DNA of 64,000 nucleotides from CAYZTD01 sp964638155 (GCA_964638155.1 CAZWYI010000001.1:1-64000); one strand, 5' to 3'; positions 8,979-18,425 are shown, counted from the stretch's first letter. Notes: generated from the sequence alone by a model not told the origin. A program made the numbers and translations.

Positions 8979-9931
8979 TTTCTACAATTAATGATGTATC
9001 ATCAATTTGTGAAAAATTAATAAAAGAAGTAAGTAAAGTTGTTATAGGAAAAGAAAAGATGTTAAAATTTGTAATACTAGGAATTTTAACAGACGGCCAT
9101 ATTCTTTTTGAAGATTATCCTGGGCTTGCAAAAACACTTACTGCAAAAACATTTTCTAAGGCGATAGGTTGTGATTTTCGAAGGGTCCAATTTACACCCG
9201 ATCTTTTGCCAGCAGATATTACTGGGACTTATGTATATAATCAGAAATCAGGAGAATTTAGACTTATAAAAGGACCAGTTTTTACAAATATTTTACTTGC
9301 AGATGAGATAAATAGAGCCCCGCCAAAAACCCAAGCTGCTCTATTAGAAGTAATGCAAGAAAGACAGACCACCCTTGAGGGAGAGACATACTCGCTTGAC
9401 AAACCGTTTTTGGTTCTCGCTACTCAAAATCCAGTAGAATATGAAGGAACATATCCTCTACCAGAAGCACAAATAGACCGTTTTATAATGAAATTAAATG
9501 TTGGATATCCAAAAAAAGAAGAAGAACAAGAAATGCTTAGAAGGATGAAAAATGCGGATCTACATGACGCAAAGATCGATAAAGTGATATATCCTCCAGA
9601 TATATTAAAAATCCAGGAAATAATAAAAACTATTTTTATTGATAATACTATCCAAGAATACATTGTAAATATTGTACAAAATACTAGAAATAATCCTGAT
9701 GTTGAAGTTGGAGTCAGTCCGCGCGGATCAATTGCTTTATTTAAGCTTTCAAAAGCAAATGCTGCATTTTACGGAAGAGATTATGTCATTCCTGATGATG
9801 TAAAAGAAGTTGCAGTTCAAGCTATTGCACATCGTTTAGTTTTAAAACCAGAAATAAGGATAAAAGGAACAAAACCAGAAGAAATAATTGGAAATGTTGT
9901 AAAAAATATACCTGTACCAATTACAAGATAA
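8975..9931 (+). CDS. MoxR-family AAA+ ATPase
   Basis: 318 aa, typical MoxR length. Walker A is the family variant EDYPGLAKT (46-54), Walker B is LLADEINRA (108-115), and sensor 1 lies in LATQNP followed by EGTYPLPEAQIDRF. The C-terminal lid has the SPRGSIAL motif. MoxR ATPases act as chaperones with DUF58/VWA partners. The gene sits directly before DUF58 with a 3-nt gap. Confidence 0.95.
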   Translation: MISTINDVSSICEKLIKEVSKVVIGKEKMLKFVILGILTDGHILFEDYPGLAKTLTAKTFSKAIGCDFRRVQFTPDLLPADITGTYVYNQKSGEFRLIKGPVFTNILLADEINRAPPKTQAALLEVMQERQTTLEGETYSLDKPFLVLATQNPVEYEGTYPLPEAQIDRFIMKLNVGYPKKEEEQEMLRRMKNADLHDAKIDKVIYPPDILKIQEIIKTIFIDNTIQEYIVNIVQNTRNNPDVEVGVSPRGSIALFKLSKANAAFYGRDYVIPDDVKEVAVQAIAHRLVLKPEIRIKGTKPEEIIGNVVKNIPVPITR

Positions 9932-9934
9932 AAA

Positions 9935-11221
9935 ATGAAAACTAGAAAAAATGTATTTATAATAGGTTTAATTTTCTTATTCCTAGTTATAGGTATAATT
10001 TTTGTAAACTTGTTGTTTTTTTTTCTGCCAATACCATTAATAATATTACTATTTTTAAGCATAATAACATATAATGATGAAGAAATAATAATAACTGTAA
10101 AAAGAGAGGTTTCAAAAGAAAGAATATATGAAGATGACGAAGTAGAGGTTCATTTAGATATAGAAAACAAGGGAAACAAGTTAGATTTTATTGAAATATA
10201 TGATGACATTCCAAAAAAAGCTAGAATAGTTAATGGGAGCAACTATGCTGCTGTATCATTAAATAAAAACGAAAAAATATCTTTAAAATATGTTATATCC
10301 TGCAAGGTTAGAGGATTTTATCCTGTAGGTCCATTAAAATTAAGAATTAGAGATTATTTCGATCTTTTTTATAGAGAGAAAACAATAGAAGATACCAAAC
10401 ATATTACGGTCCTTCCCCACCTAGAAGACATAAAAAATATCCCTATAAAATCTAAAGCAAATTTATTTCCAGGATATATACATGCGAGACGGGCAGGTAT
10501 AGGCACAGAATTTTATGGACTTAGAAAATATTTACCAGGAGATAGCTTCAAACATATAAATTGGAAATCTTTAGCAAAATTTAACGACTTGATGGTTAAT
10601 GAATTTAGCCTTGAAAGTACAACTGATTTTATAATAATAATTGACTCAAGAAAAATAGAAAGTTTAGGCTCTTTAAAGTACAATCCACTAGAATATACTA
10701 TTAAAGCAGCAGGGTCACTTGCTTCTTTTTTTCTTAGTAAACGAGATCGAGTAGGAATTATTGCTTATGGTAAAGAAGAAGGTGAATTAAACTGGGTATA
10801 CCCTGAATCAGGTAAAAAACAGCTATATAAAATCCTTGAAGAGCTAGTAGAAATACAGTCACATGGAGAATATACATTTAATAATATGATAAATCAAATA
10901 TCCATAAGTATGATGCCGAAAAAATCATCGATAATATTTATCAGTTCTCTCCAAAATGATGATACGATTTATAATGGTATAGAACAACTCACCAAATATG
11001 GGTTTAATATCTTGGTTCTTTCCCCATCAAATCCTGATATTGAATATTCTTTACAAAAAAAAGATGAAATTGACAAAGTTTCATATAGGATACTTGAGTT
11101 TGAAAGAAAAAATTTTATATCTAGAATAAGAAAGACTGGAGCAATGGTAATAGATTGGGATCCAGCAATTCCTCTTGAAGTATCACTTGAGGAGGTGAAA
11201 AAATACCAGGTGGTTCATTAG
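9935..11221 (+). CDS. DUF58 protein (VWA-like domain, membrane anchored)
   Basis: 428 aa. Two adjacent N-terminal hydrophobic segments (about 8-45) precede a beta-rich domain (about 50-150). The DUF58 signature follows: GTEFYGLRKYLPGDSFKHINWKS in two adjoining pieces, near residues 190-213. The C-terminal half is a von Willebrand A-like fold, with IIIDS as the first metal-site strand. DUF58 proteins are the usual partners of MoxR ATPases. The 3' end overlaps the next gene by about 19 nt if that gene starts at AUA. Confidence 0.93.
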   Translation: MKTRKNVFIIGLIFLFLVIGIIFVNLLFFFLPIPLIILLFLSIITYNDEEIIITVKREVSKERIYEDDEVEVHLDIENKGNKLDFIEIYDDIPKKARIVNGSNYAAVSLNKNEKISLKYVISCKVRGFYPVGPLKLRIRDYFDLFYREKTIEDTKHITVLPHLEDIKNIPIKSKANLFPGYIHARRAGIGTEFYGLRKYLPGDSFKHINWKSLAKFNDLMVNEFSLESTTDFIIIIDSRKIESLGSLKYNPLEYTIKAAGSLASFFLSKRDRVGIIAYGKEEGELNWVYPESGKKQLYKILEELVEIQSHGEYTFNNMINQISISMMPKKSSIIFISSLQNDDTIYNGIEQLTKYGFNILVLSPSNPDIEYSLQKKDEIDKVSYRILEFERKNFISRIRKTGAMVIDWDPAIPLEVSLEEVKKYQVVH

Positions 11222-12138
11222 ATAAATTTAATCTAAAGATTTTATCATTTAGAATTATTACAATTGTAATTTTAGTTTATTTATCCTTATATTTAGTCTA
11301 TACTTATGCAACCATATTTCAAGATTTTTTAAATATAAAAATTTCACCCTTATTTTTATCAATTTTTATAACTTCATTAGAGATTTTTATGGGATTCTTA
11401 GTCTATACTTTATCCAAATCAAAAAAGATACCATCAAGCTATAAAACGAAAGATTTTTTATTAATAATTACTGAAATATTATCTGTTTTCTTTTTGATTT
11501 CCTTTTATATCTCTTTTATTTCAATGAAAAGTACTTTAGAAGAAAAAATTATTTTTGTATCAAGTGGGATTATTATACCTATAACCTTTGCTATTTCAAT
11601 GTCATCAATATTCTTGTGGATTTTAATCAAAAATGAAAAAAAGTTTTTTTACTCTTCAATGTCTATTTTATTTTCCTATATATTTTTAGTAATATCATCA
11701 GGACTATTTGATGCAAATAAAAAATTCATATCAAGTAATAATTATGAACTTATTATCTTTTTAATAATGTATTTAGTTCTCATGGAATTAGGGTTAAAAA
11801 CAATTAATTTTGAACATATGATAAAAAAAATAATAAAGGATAGAAAATACATAAACAAAGACATAATAAGAGGAATGAACAAACTATTTAACAAAAACAT
11901 TTCTTTTATTTTTATTTTTGCTTTCATTTCAATTTTGATTGCATATATTATTACACATAATAAAAATTTTTTAGATTTTATTCAAATAAATATAAATACA
12001 GGAACAATTGGAAATATTTTGTTGTTTACAATTATTACAGTATCAATACCCTTATTTTTATTATCTTATATGAACAAATATGAAGATTTTAATCTATTCA
12101 AAAATTTTTTAAAAAAGAAAAACACAACAGATAAATAA
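11203..12138 (+). CDS. Polytopic membrane protein, last gene of the MoxR operon, probable AUA start
   Basis: Family not recognised. The protein has about eight hydrophobic helices and a Lys-rich end. The first ATG in frame is at 11389, but the frame is open back to 11191. The upstream codons encode a short polar start, a clear first membrane helix and a second helix. A perfect ribosome binding site (ggaggtga, 11191-11198) lies inside the DUF58 gene, with 7 nt between ggagg and ATA at 11203. No ATG, GTG or TTG fits it. With ATA as start the protein is 311 aa; with the first ATG it would be 249 aa and lose two helices. The start is an inference. Confidence 0.65.
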   Translation: MPGGSLDKFNLKILSFRIITIVILVYLSLYLVYTYATIFQDFLNIKISPLFLSIFITSLEIFMGFLVYTLSKSKKIPSSYKTKDFLLIITEILSVFFLISFYISFISMKSTLEEKIIFVSSGIIIPITFAISMSSIFLWILIKNEKKFFYSSMSILFSYIFLVISSGLFDANKKFISSNNYELIIFLIMYLVLMELGLKTINFEHMIKKIIKDRKYINKDIIRGMNKLFNKNISFIFIFAFISILIAYIITHNKNFLDFIQININTGTIGNILLFTIITVSIPLFLLSYMNKYEDFNLFKNFLKKKNTTDK

Positions 12139-12139
12139 T

Positions 12140-13612
12140 TTATAATTTTTTAACCCATTGATCCAATGTAAAATGAAAAGTTGTACCCTTATTTTTACCT
12201 TTGCTTTCAACCCAAATTTCACCATTATGTTTTTCAACAATTCTTTTACAGATAGCAAGACCAAGACCAGTAGAATGATAATCATCTGATTGTTTATCTG
12301 CTTTATAGAATTCATCAAAAACTTTTCTAACTTGCTCTTTTGTCATGCCTATACCCGTATCTTTAATACTAACTCTAACTATGTTTTTTTCTTTTTCTGA
12401 GTTTAAAATTATTTTTCCACCTTTTTCAGGGGTATATTTTATAGAGTTGTTAATAATATTTTTAAATACCTCTGAAAGTCGAAGCCGGTCTGCCCTGACA
12501 AAAATATTATTTTCTATATTATTTTCAATTTTAATATTATTTTCTTCTAGTATTATCCTTTGTGATTTTATCACTTTATCTGATAGTTCTCTTAAATCTA
12601 TTTCTTCAAAATCAAATTCAATATTATCTGACCTTAATTTAGCAAGTTTAAGAGTATCAAAAATCAAATCTTCCATATATTCAACATTTTCATACATTAC
12701 TTCAAGAGTTTCTTTTTTCTTAGGGTCTTTTTCTTGGTCTATAAGCATAGGCAACAAGCCAACAAGTGGTTGTAATGGATTTTTTAGATCATGTCCAAGC
12801 TGACCTATAAATTCATCTTTTTGACTTAACAATTTTTCAAGGATTCTATTATAGTCTTCAATTTTCCCCCTGCTTTCTTTTAACTCTTCAGCCATTTTAT
12901 TAAAAGTATAACCAAGTTCACCTAGTTCATCTCTAGAGCTAATATTTACACGTGTATCAAGATCTCCTTTTCCAAGAGAAATAGCAGATTTTTTTAAATC
13001 AGATAAGGGTTTTTTTACTATGATATAGATTAGGATACCAAAAAAAGCTAAAGAAACACTTATAAATATAGCTGAGAGGTTGATAATATTAGAAAGCCTT
13101 GCTTGTTGATTTTTATAATCAGCTTCCATAGAAATAGTAAGTTCATATGCACCAATTTTATCTTCTAATTCTTCAGAATGGATTGGATATAAAACCAAAA
13201 ATTTATACTCACTAATTTTGAAATCAATGATTTTACGATCGGAGTATAAAAATTTAATTATATCGTCTCTTTTTTCAGGGATTTTACCAATCAGACTTTC
13301 ATTACTTGATTCAAATATTCTAAATGTATTATTTTCATCTGGTAAAATTATATTAAAACAAATAACTCTTTTATTTTTTTCCATAAAATCATCGATTTCA
13401 TTACTTGTCTTAGATTTATTTTTTAAAAAACTAAAATTACCAAAATTATTATCGATAGATTGAGTGTATAATCTAAATTCATTATTTGTTTTTTGATTGA
13501 AATATTCCTGCTGATCCAATAAATTAGCATAAGTCAAGGAAAAACCAAGTAAAAATAATGTAAGAGTAAGACCAATAGCAAACTTAAGTGAGAGGCTAAA
13601 TTTAAATTTCAT
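12140..13612 (-). CDS. Membrane sensor histidine kinase
   Basis: 490 aa. Membrane helix 1 (10-30), an extracellular sensor domain (about 31-175), helix 2 (about 178-200), a HAMP linker (200-250), then HisKA with His274 in GHDLKNP. The ATPase domain follows, with an N box (FKNIINNSIKYTP), a G1 box (DTGIGM) and a G2 region (STGLGLAI). There is no receiver domain and no response regulator gene beside it, so it is an orphan kinase here. The sensor domain shows no recognisable ligand motif. It converges with the operon at 6265-12138 with one base between stop codons. Confidence 0.93.
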   Translation of the reverse strand: MKFKFSLSLKFAIGLTLTLFLLGFSLTYANLLDQQEYFNQKTNNEFRLYTQSIDNNFGNFSFLKNKSKTSNEIDDFMEKNKRVICFNIILPDENNTFRIFESSNESLIGKIPEKRDDIIKFLYSDRKIIDFKISEYKFLVLYPIHSEELEDKIGAYELTISMEADYKNQQARLSNIINLSAIFISVSLAFFGILIYIIVKKPLSDLKKSAISLGKGDLDTRVNISSRDELGELGYTFNKMAEELKESRGKIEDYNRILEKLLSQKDEFIGQLGHDLKNPLQPLVGLLPMLIDQEKDPKKKETLEVMYENVEYMEDLIFDTLKLAKLRSDNIEFDFEEIDLRELSDKVIKSQRIILEENNIKIENNIENNIFVRADRLRLSEVFKNIINNSIKYTPEKGGKIILNSEKEKNIVRVSIKDTGIGMTKEQVRKVFDEFYKADKQSDDYHSTGLGLAICKRIVEKHNGEIWVESKGKNKGTTFHFTLDQWVKKL

Positions 13613-13741
13613 CTTGACTTCACATTTTTAGAAATATTACAAATGGATTAAACAGAACTTTAAACACACTTAAAGACATTAAGCGGTCCCATCCTTACTA
13701 TATGAATTCCTTTTTTGATATAAAACTTTAATCCAAAAAAA

Positions 13742-14818
13742 CTAGCTTAAAATACTTTCTAGCTTGTTTTTACTGTTTGCATATTTTATTTCTTGAGCTA
13801 TCCTTCTACCAGTTGATAGATCAGGTTGAATCATCTCCGAATAAGGACTACCTGAAACATATGGATTTGTTCCTGCAACAATTCTTGCTGATATTTCAAA
13901 TACCTTAAATTCTAAGTTTTCAGTGACCACTGTTTCAAGGCAAAAACTACCAATAATTCCACCAAATAAATCAATAGATTTTTTAACAACTGCCTCGCCC
14001 ATTTCAAAAACTTTTGGAAGAAGGCTTTCTCTCATAACAATAGGTATATTCCCTGTAACAACAAAAGTAGGATGTATACCAACTTCTTCAAGTTCAGAAA
14101 TACTTCCTATACGCTGAACCTCATCAATTGTTGTTTCATCTCTACGGTCCATAGAGAGAAGCTGGATGCTGCCTTTTCCGTTATCTATTTTGTAAGCATT
14201 GTTTTGAATAGGAGAATAAAAATAGTGAAGATAATATCTAGTACCCATTACAAACTCTTGTATGGTGTAAGATTTGTTTTTGTTTATTCGTTTTTTAAAT
14301 TCTTCATAGGTTTTAGCAATAAAAAAACCTTTTCCACCTTTAGCACCATGATATTTAACAATTACAGGCTGCTCAATATAATGAGGATCTTTTATTTCTA
14401 CGGGCATTGTAAGGCCTGATCCTACAAGCCATTCTCTTTCTTTTGATCTATCTGATTCCCAGGCTAAGACATTCCTATTTCCAAAAGTTGGTAGATCAAT
14501 TTTTAAAAAATTTTCAGCACCAAGATATTCTACGAAACTACCATGTGGGATAACTATAACATTTTTTTTGCGGAGTTCTTTAGTATGTTTTAAAATATCT
14601 TTGTAATTTTTTACAATTAAAAACTCATCAGGTTTTCCAAGAGGAAAAGCATCATAAAATTTTTTTCTTTTTTCGCCTACGGCAATACCAAGTGTTTTAA
14701 AACCTTCTTTTCTAGCTCCATTAAAAATCTGTAGGGATGAGTGACTGCAAACAGTACAAATTGTAAGATCTTTTTTATTATAATCTGCAAGCATGTCGCT
14801 TATATTTATTTCATTCAT
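13742..14818 (-). CDS. purP: FAICAR synthetase (formate-dependent AICAR ligase)
   Basis: PurP forms FAICAR from AICAR, formate and ATP and replaces PurH in many archaea. The sequence follows the family throughout: TVCSHSSLQI near the start, VIPHGSF, FGNRN-LAWESDR, VKYHGAKGGKGFF (ATP-grasp), YYLHYFYSP, MDRRDETTID, VTGNIPIVMRESLLP and FEISARIVAGTNPY. An upstream ATG at 14866 would add 16 residues absent from relatives, so I chose the ATG at 14818 (358 aa). Works with PurE, GuaA and Prs elsewhere in the window. Confidence 0.93.
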   Translation of the reverse strand: MNEINISDMLADYNKKDLTICTVCSHSSLQIFNGARKEGFKTLGIAVGEKRKKFYDAFPLGKPDEFLIVKNYKDILKHTKELRKKNVIVIPHGSFVEYLGAENFLKIDLPTFGNRNVLAWESDRSKEREWLVGSGLTMPVEIKDPHYIEQPVIVKYHGAKGGKGFFIAKTYEEFKKRINKNKSYTIQEFVMGTRYYLHYFYSPIQNNAYKIDNGKGSIQLLSMDRRDETTIDEVQRIGSISELEEVGIHPTFVVTGNIPIVMRESLLPKVFEMGEAVVKKSIDLFGGIIGSFCLETVVTENLEFKVFEISARIVAGTNPYVSGSPYSEMIQPDLSTGRRIAQEIKYANSKNKLESILS

Positions 14819-14962
14819 TTTTACGACAACCTTGCAGTCAGCTAATAGAGGGGGGTTTTTAAACATTTTTATTATGATTATTCATGAAAAAAATAAGAAT
14901 TTAAACTAAATTTAAATCCGAAAAAACATGGAACAGCTAAAGGAAAAAGAGGGTATTTTAAC

Positions 14963-15160
14963 ATGAAAAGAAAAATTAATTTTGATTATGACCCAGAACA
15001 GGATAACCTATTTCTATTCAATCCAAAATCAAAATCAAATGCAAGCATTGAATTAAATGATATAGTAAGTGATTTCAACAGCAAAAAACAACTTACTGCA
15101 ATAGAAATAACAAACGCAACTAAAATTCTGAAATCACTTATAAAGGAAAAAAAAAGTTAA
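14963..15160 (+). CDS. DUF2283-family protein, N-terminal part (ends at poly-A frameshift)
   Basis: 65 aa. FDYDPEQDNLFLF and a later TAIEITNATKIL match the DUF2283 pattern (acidic YD-x-E-x-D start, GIEIL-like end). Related archaeal proteins as I recall them are about 130 aa, with a second half resembling the ORF that follows at 15169 in the -1 frame. The stop comes 3 nt after a run of nine A (15147-15155). So this may be the short product of a slippage site, or half of a broken gene. The function is unknown. Confidence 0.6.
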   Translation: MKRKINFDYDPEQDNLFLFNPKSKSNASIELNDIVSDFNSKKQLTAIEITNATKILKSLIKEKKS

Positions 15161-15168
15161 CTAAGCAG

Positions 15169-15321
15169 ATGTTAAAAGAAATCAAAGATTGTAAAATAGA
15201 ACTAATTAAACAGAATAATAATTACATAATCAGACTTTTCCTAACACTACAATCAAAAAAACTATTCACACCAATAATTATTTCTACTATAAGTGAAACA
15301 AATAAAATAATTACAAACTAA
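15169..15321 (+). CDS. Small ORF, likely C-terminal half of the DUF2283-family protein
   Basis: 50 aa, beginning MLKEIKDCKIELIKQ and ending in a hydrophobic and Thr/Ile-rich segment. It lies in the -1 frame relative to the DUF2283 gene. That frame is open back through the A-run, so one lost frame at 15147-15155 joins the two into a protein of about 119 residues. It may not be translated alone. Confidence 0.45.
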   Translation: MLKEIKDCKIELIKQNNNYIIRLFLTLQSKKLFTPIIISTISETNKIITN

Positions 15322-15397
15322 AAAATAAATATGATTTACGGATAGATTTGTACAATAACAGTTTAAAAGCAGTAAAATAACCTTTATTTTGATAATA

Positions 15398-15511
15398 ATG
15401 TTAATTGTTGGACAAGTATCAGATAAAGAAGAAGCAAAAGAGATATCTTTTATTGCAAAACTATTTGTTGTAGGGCAACGTGCTAGAGAACTTGCAAAAG
15501 AAAAAAAATAA
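15398..15511 (+). CDS. Tiny ORF, 37 aa, unknown
   Basis: MLIVGQVSDKEEAKEI start, then an amphipathic segment with GQRARELA and a Lys-rich end. It looks protein-like rather than random, with a helical core, but has no clear ribosome binding site and no recognised family. It lies between the DUF2283 fragments and the beta-CASP nuclease. Confidence 0.25.
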   Translation: MLIVGQVSDKEEAKEISFIAKLFVVGQRARELAKEKK

Positions 15512-15588
15512 ATACATTTTCAACAATTTTTTGTTATAATTTATTCAATAAACTTTATATTCAAGATTAATCTTCTAAAGAATCATCG

Positions 15589-17010
15589 GTGATAAAACTG
15601 GTAAGTCTAACATTTTATGGCGGGATTGAAGAAATAGGTGGAAATAAAACTCTTCTAGAAGATGGAGATACGAAAATATTTCTTGATTTTGGAATGAGTT
15701 TTGGAAGAAGAGAAAAATATTTTGAAGAGTTTTTAACACCCCGCTCAGCAAACGGAATAGGAGATTTTCTTGAGTTAAATCTTATTCCAAATATCGGTGG
15801 AATATATAGAGAAGATCTATTATCTCATCAAGGTATAAAACCAGAACCACCAGAAGTTCAAGGCGTATTTCTCTCACATGCCCATGCTGATCATGCAAAC
15901 TATGTATCTTTTTTACACAAGGATATACCAGTATACTGTGGAAAAACTTGTAAATATATTCTTGAAGCAGTAAAAGAACAAAGCAGACGGGAAATTGAAA
16001 ATGAGGTACTGGATTTTAAAAAAAGACCCTGCTATAGAAGTAATTATAGGGATCCCCCTGTAAAAAGAACTTTTAATACTTTTAGAACAGGCGATAAGAT
16101 AAAAATTGATGATTTAGAAATAGAGCCCACACATGTTGACCATAGTCTCCCCGGCGCATATGGATTCATTATTCATACCTCCGAAGGACCTATTGTATAC
16201 ACAGGAGATCTAAGAGCACACGGCAGACACAGCCATTTAACTGAAGATTTTGTAAAAAAATGTAAAGAAGAAACACCTGTTGCAATGATTACAGAAGGAA
16301 CTCGTATTGATACTGGTAAAACAAATGAATCTGAAGAAAAAGTATTTAATAAATCTAAAAAAAATCTTGAGAAAAACAAAAAACTCTCACTTGTTGATTT
16401 TAATTTTAAAGATGTAGATAGGTTTACAACTTTTTATAATATAGCTAAAACACTTGATAGAAAAATGGTTATAAGTTTCAAACATGCTTGTTACCTTGAA
16501 CGATACCATAGAGATAAAAAGTTAAATGCACCTGACAGTAGAGACGAAAATATTCTTATCTTAAAACCAAAGAGGATGACAGGTACATATATAGATGAAG
16601 ATTATACAGATTATTACATTAAAAAAAGACTTAATTATCCAAATATTAAAACAGCTGAGGAAATAAGAAAAAAACCACAGGATTATATTATTGTTTTAAA
16701 TTTTTGGTATCTAAATATGCTTATTGATCTAAAACCAAAAGAAGGTATGTATATTCATTCCTTGTCTGAACCTTTTAATGAAGAAATGGAAATATCTTAT
16801 GACCGTATGATTAATTGGATTATGCATTTTGATATAAATTTTTTACAGTCGCACTGCTCAGGACATATTAACGGTTTTGATTTGATGAATCTAATAACAG
16901 AGATTAATCCTAAAAAATTGTATCCCATCCATACAGAAAAACCAAATCTATTTAAAAAACTAGAAACAAATACATATATGGTAAAAGAGGGTAGAAAATA
17001 CATTGTTTAA
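15589..17010 (+). CDS. Beta-CASP metallo-beta-lactamase ribonuclease (RNase J type)
   Basis: 473 aa. The N-terminal metallo-beta-lactamase core has the zinc motif SHAHADHANYV (about residue 100), a later VDHS histidine and YTGDLRAHG, the Asp motif of the fold. The inserted middle region and the late SHCSGHINGFDL and PIHTEKP segments fit the beta-CASP module of RNA-processing enzymes, and the opening FYGGIEEIGGNKTLL is the RNase J-like start. I infer RNA 5'-3' exonuclease or endonuclease activity. The start is GTG, about 30 nt behind a TATA-like box (ctttatatt), suggesting a near-leaderless mRNA. Confidence 0.85.
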   Translation: MIKLVSLTFYGGIEEIGGNKTLLEDGDTKIFLDFGMSFGRREKYFEEFLTPRSANGIGDFLELNLIPNIGGIYREDLLSHQGIKPEPPEVQGVFLSHAHADHANYVSFLHKDIPVYCGKTCKYILEAVKEQSRREIENEVLDFKKRPCYRSNYRDPPVKRTFNTFRTGDKIKIDDLEIEPTHVDHSLPGAYGFIIHTSEGPIVYTGDLRAHGRHSHLTEDFVKKCKEETPVAMITEGTRIDTGKTNESEEKVFNKSKKNLEKNKKLSLVDFNFKDVDRFTTFYNIAKTLDRKMVISFKHACYLERYHRDKKLNAPDSRDENILILKPKRMTGTYIDEDYTDYYIKKRLNYPNIKTAEEIRKKPQDYIIVLNFWYLNMLIDLKPKEGMYIHSLSEPFNEEMEISYDRMINWIMHFDINFLQSHCSGHINGFDLMNLITEINPKKLYPIHTEKPNLFKKLETNTYMVKEGRKYIV

Positions 17011-17141
17011 ACAATTTTATTGAAAAATAACAAATTAAACCAGATTTTGGTATGTTTTATAAGGAAACATGTATATACTACTAAGATATAAAAACTATAA
17101 ACTCAACTTAGGTTTTAACATTACCTGGGAGGTAAAAATAA

Positions 17142-18221
17142 ATGTCTGATCTTTACAACTATCAGAAAAAAAATGACGAACAAACTATGATAAAAACAGA
17201 TACCGGTAAAAGAAAAAAAGAGCAATTCATAGAAAAATTAAAAGAAGGAGACGTGGTAAACGATTTTTTTGCCGTAAAAATCAAAAATCCGCCTAGACCC
17301 TACAAAAGAGGTACCTGGTTTAATCTAGTAGTTAATGATAAAACAGGCGAGGTGAGCGTTAAATTCTGGGGTGGAGAAAATAAAGAACGAGTAAAACGGT
17401 TATATGATAGTTTCAAAGTAGGAGATGTTATACAGGTCCGTCAGGGAAATGTTGAGATATATGCAGATAATAGACAGGTTTCTGTTAGTGAAAAAGCTGG
17501 CGGTCTTAGAAGGTGCAGTCCTGATGAATATGATATATCTGATTTTTTGCCTGCTCTTGACGAAGAGAGAATACAAAAACTTACTAAGGATATTAAAGGA
17601 TATATAAAATCAATAGATGATAGTAACTTAAGAAAACTTTTAGATTCTTTTTTTGATGATAAAAAGTTTGTTGAAAAGTTTTCCACTAGCCCTTCTGCTA
17701 TTACCCATCATCATAACTATGTAGGTGGAAACCTTGAGCATACCGTTGGAGTTATTCGTTTATGTGAAAATTTATGTGAAATGTATGATGGCATAAATAG
17801 AGATATAGTTATAACTGGTGCCATTCTTCATGATATTGGTAAATTAAAAGAATACAAAACTACTGCGGCAATTGATAAAACAGATGAGGGGAATTTTATC
17901 GGCCATATTGTAATGGGCGATAGATGGATTAGGGAAAAAATTAATATTCTTAGAAATAAAAATCCTTCTTTTGATGTTGACTTGGAAAATAAATTGTGCC
18001 ATATAATTCTTAGTCATCATGGTAAATATGAATTTGGAAGCCCACGGATGCCGAAAACGGTTGAGGCAATGATAGTTCACTCTGCTGATTTAATGGATTC
18101 CCAGGTTAAAAACTTTAAACAAACTATTGAAACAGGCAGGGAAGAATGTAAAGAAGATTGGGCTTTTATTTGGGATTCTGATAAAGGACAGAAAAGACCA
18201 ATGTATGTAGGAGAGGAATAA
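17142..18221 (+). CDS. OB-fold/HD-domain nuclease (YhaM/CBF1-like)
   Basis: 359 aa. Residues about 30-130 form an OB-fold nucleic-acid-binding domain (TGEVSVKFWGG, GDVIQVRQGNVE). Residues about 175-330 form an HD phosphohydrolase domain, with HHHNYVGGNLEHT, the metal-binding ILHDIGKLKE, a later ILSHHGKYEFGSP and HSADLMDS. This order matches YhaM/CBF1 3'-5' exonucleases. A TATA box (gatataaaa, 17085-17093) and a strong ribosome binding site (gggaggt, 17127-17133) precede it. The small Trm112 gene follows at once. Confidence 0.88.
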   Translation: MSDLYNYQKKNDEQTMIKTDTGKRKKEQFIEKLKEGDVVNDFFAVKIKNPPRPYKRGTWFNLVVNDKTGEVSVKFWGGENKERVKRLYDSFKVGDVIQVRQGNVEIYADNRQVSVSEKAGGLRRCSPDEYDISDFLPALDEERIQKLTKDIKGYIKSIDDSNLRKLLDSFFDDKKFVEKFSTSPSAITHHHNYVGGNLEHTVGVIRLCENLCEMYDGINRDIVITGAILHDIGKLKEYKTTAAIDKTDEGNFIGHIVMGDRWIREKINILRNKNPSFDVDLENKLCHIILSHHGKYEFGSPRMPKTVEAMIVHSADLMDSQVKNFKQTIETGREECKEDWAFIWDSDKGQKRPMYVGEE

Positions 18222-18227
18222 TGTTTC

Positions 18228-18401
18228 ATGAAAAAAGATATAATTGAAATTTTGTGTTGTCCTACTTGTAAATCTGATTTAAAACTTGAAATTGAAAAAG
18301 AAGAAAACAATGAAATAATAAGTGGAAAATTTATCTGTAGTAAATGCAAAAAAGAATATCCTATAAAAGAGGGTATCCCTAATTTACTACCAAAACAATA
18401 G
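18228..18401 (+). CDS. Trm112-family methyltransferase activator
   Basis: A 57-aa protein: MKKDIIEILCCPTCKSDL, then FICSKCKKEYPI and EGIPNLLP. The two CxxC knuckles (LCCPTC and CSKC) and the IP-LLP end are the Trm112/UPF0434 signature. Trm112 is a small zinc-ribbon scaffold that stabilises and activates several RNA and protein methyltransferases. It starts 6 nt after the OB-HD nuclease gene and is probably co-transcribed with it. Its most attractive partner in this window is the METTL5-like enzyme at 31586. Confidence 0.85.
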   Translation: MKKDIIEILCCPTCKSDLKLEIEKEENNEIISGKFICSKCKKEYPIKEGIPNLLPKQ

Positions 18402-18425
18402 TATAGGTTGTATATTATAATAAAG

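Noticed and set aside
12345..12803. 152-codon open frame on the plus strand
   Set aside because: Antisense to the HATPase/HisKA region of the histidine kinase; Ser/Phe/Leu-rich product with no ribosome binding site.
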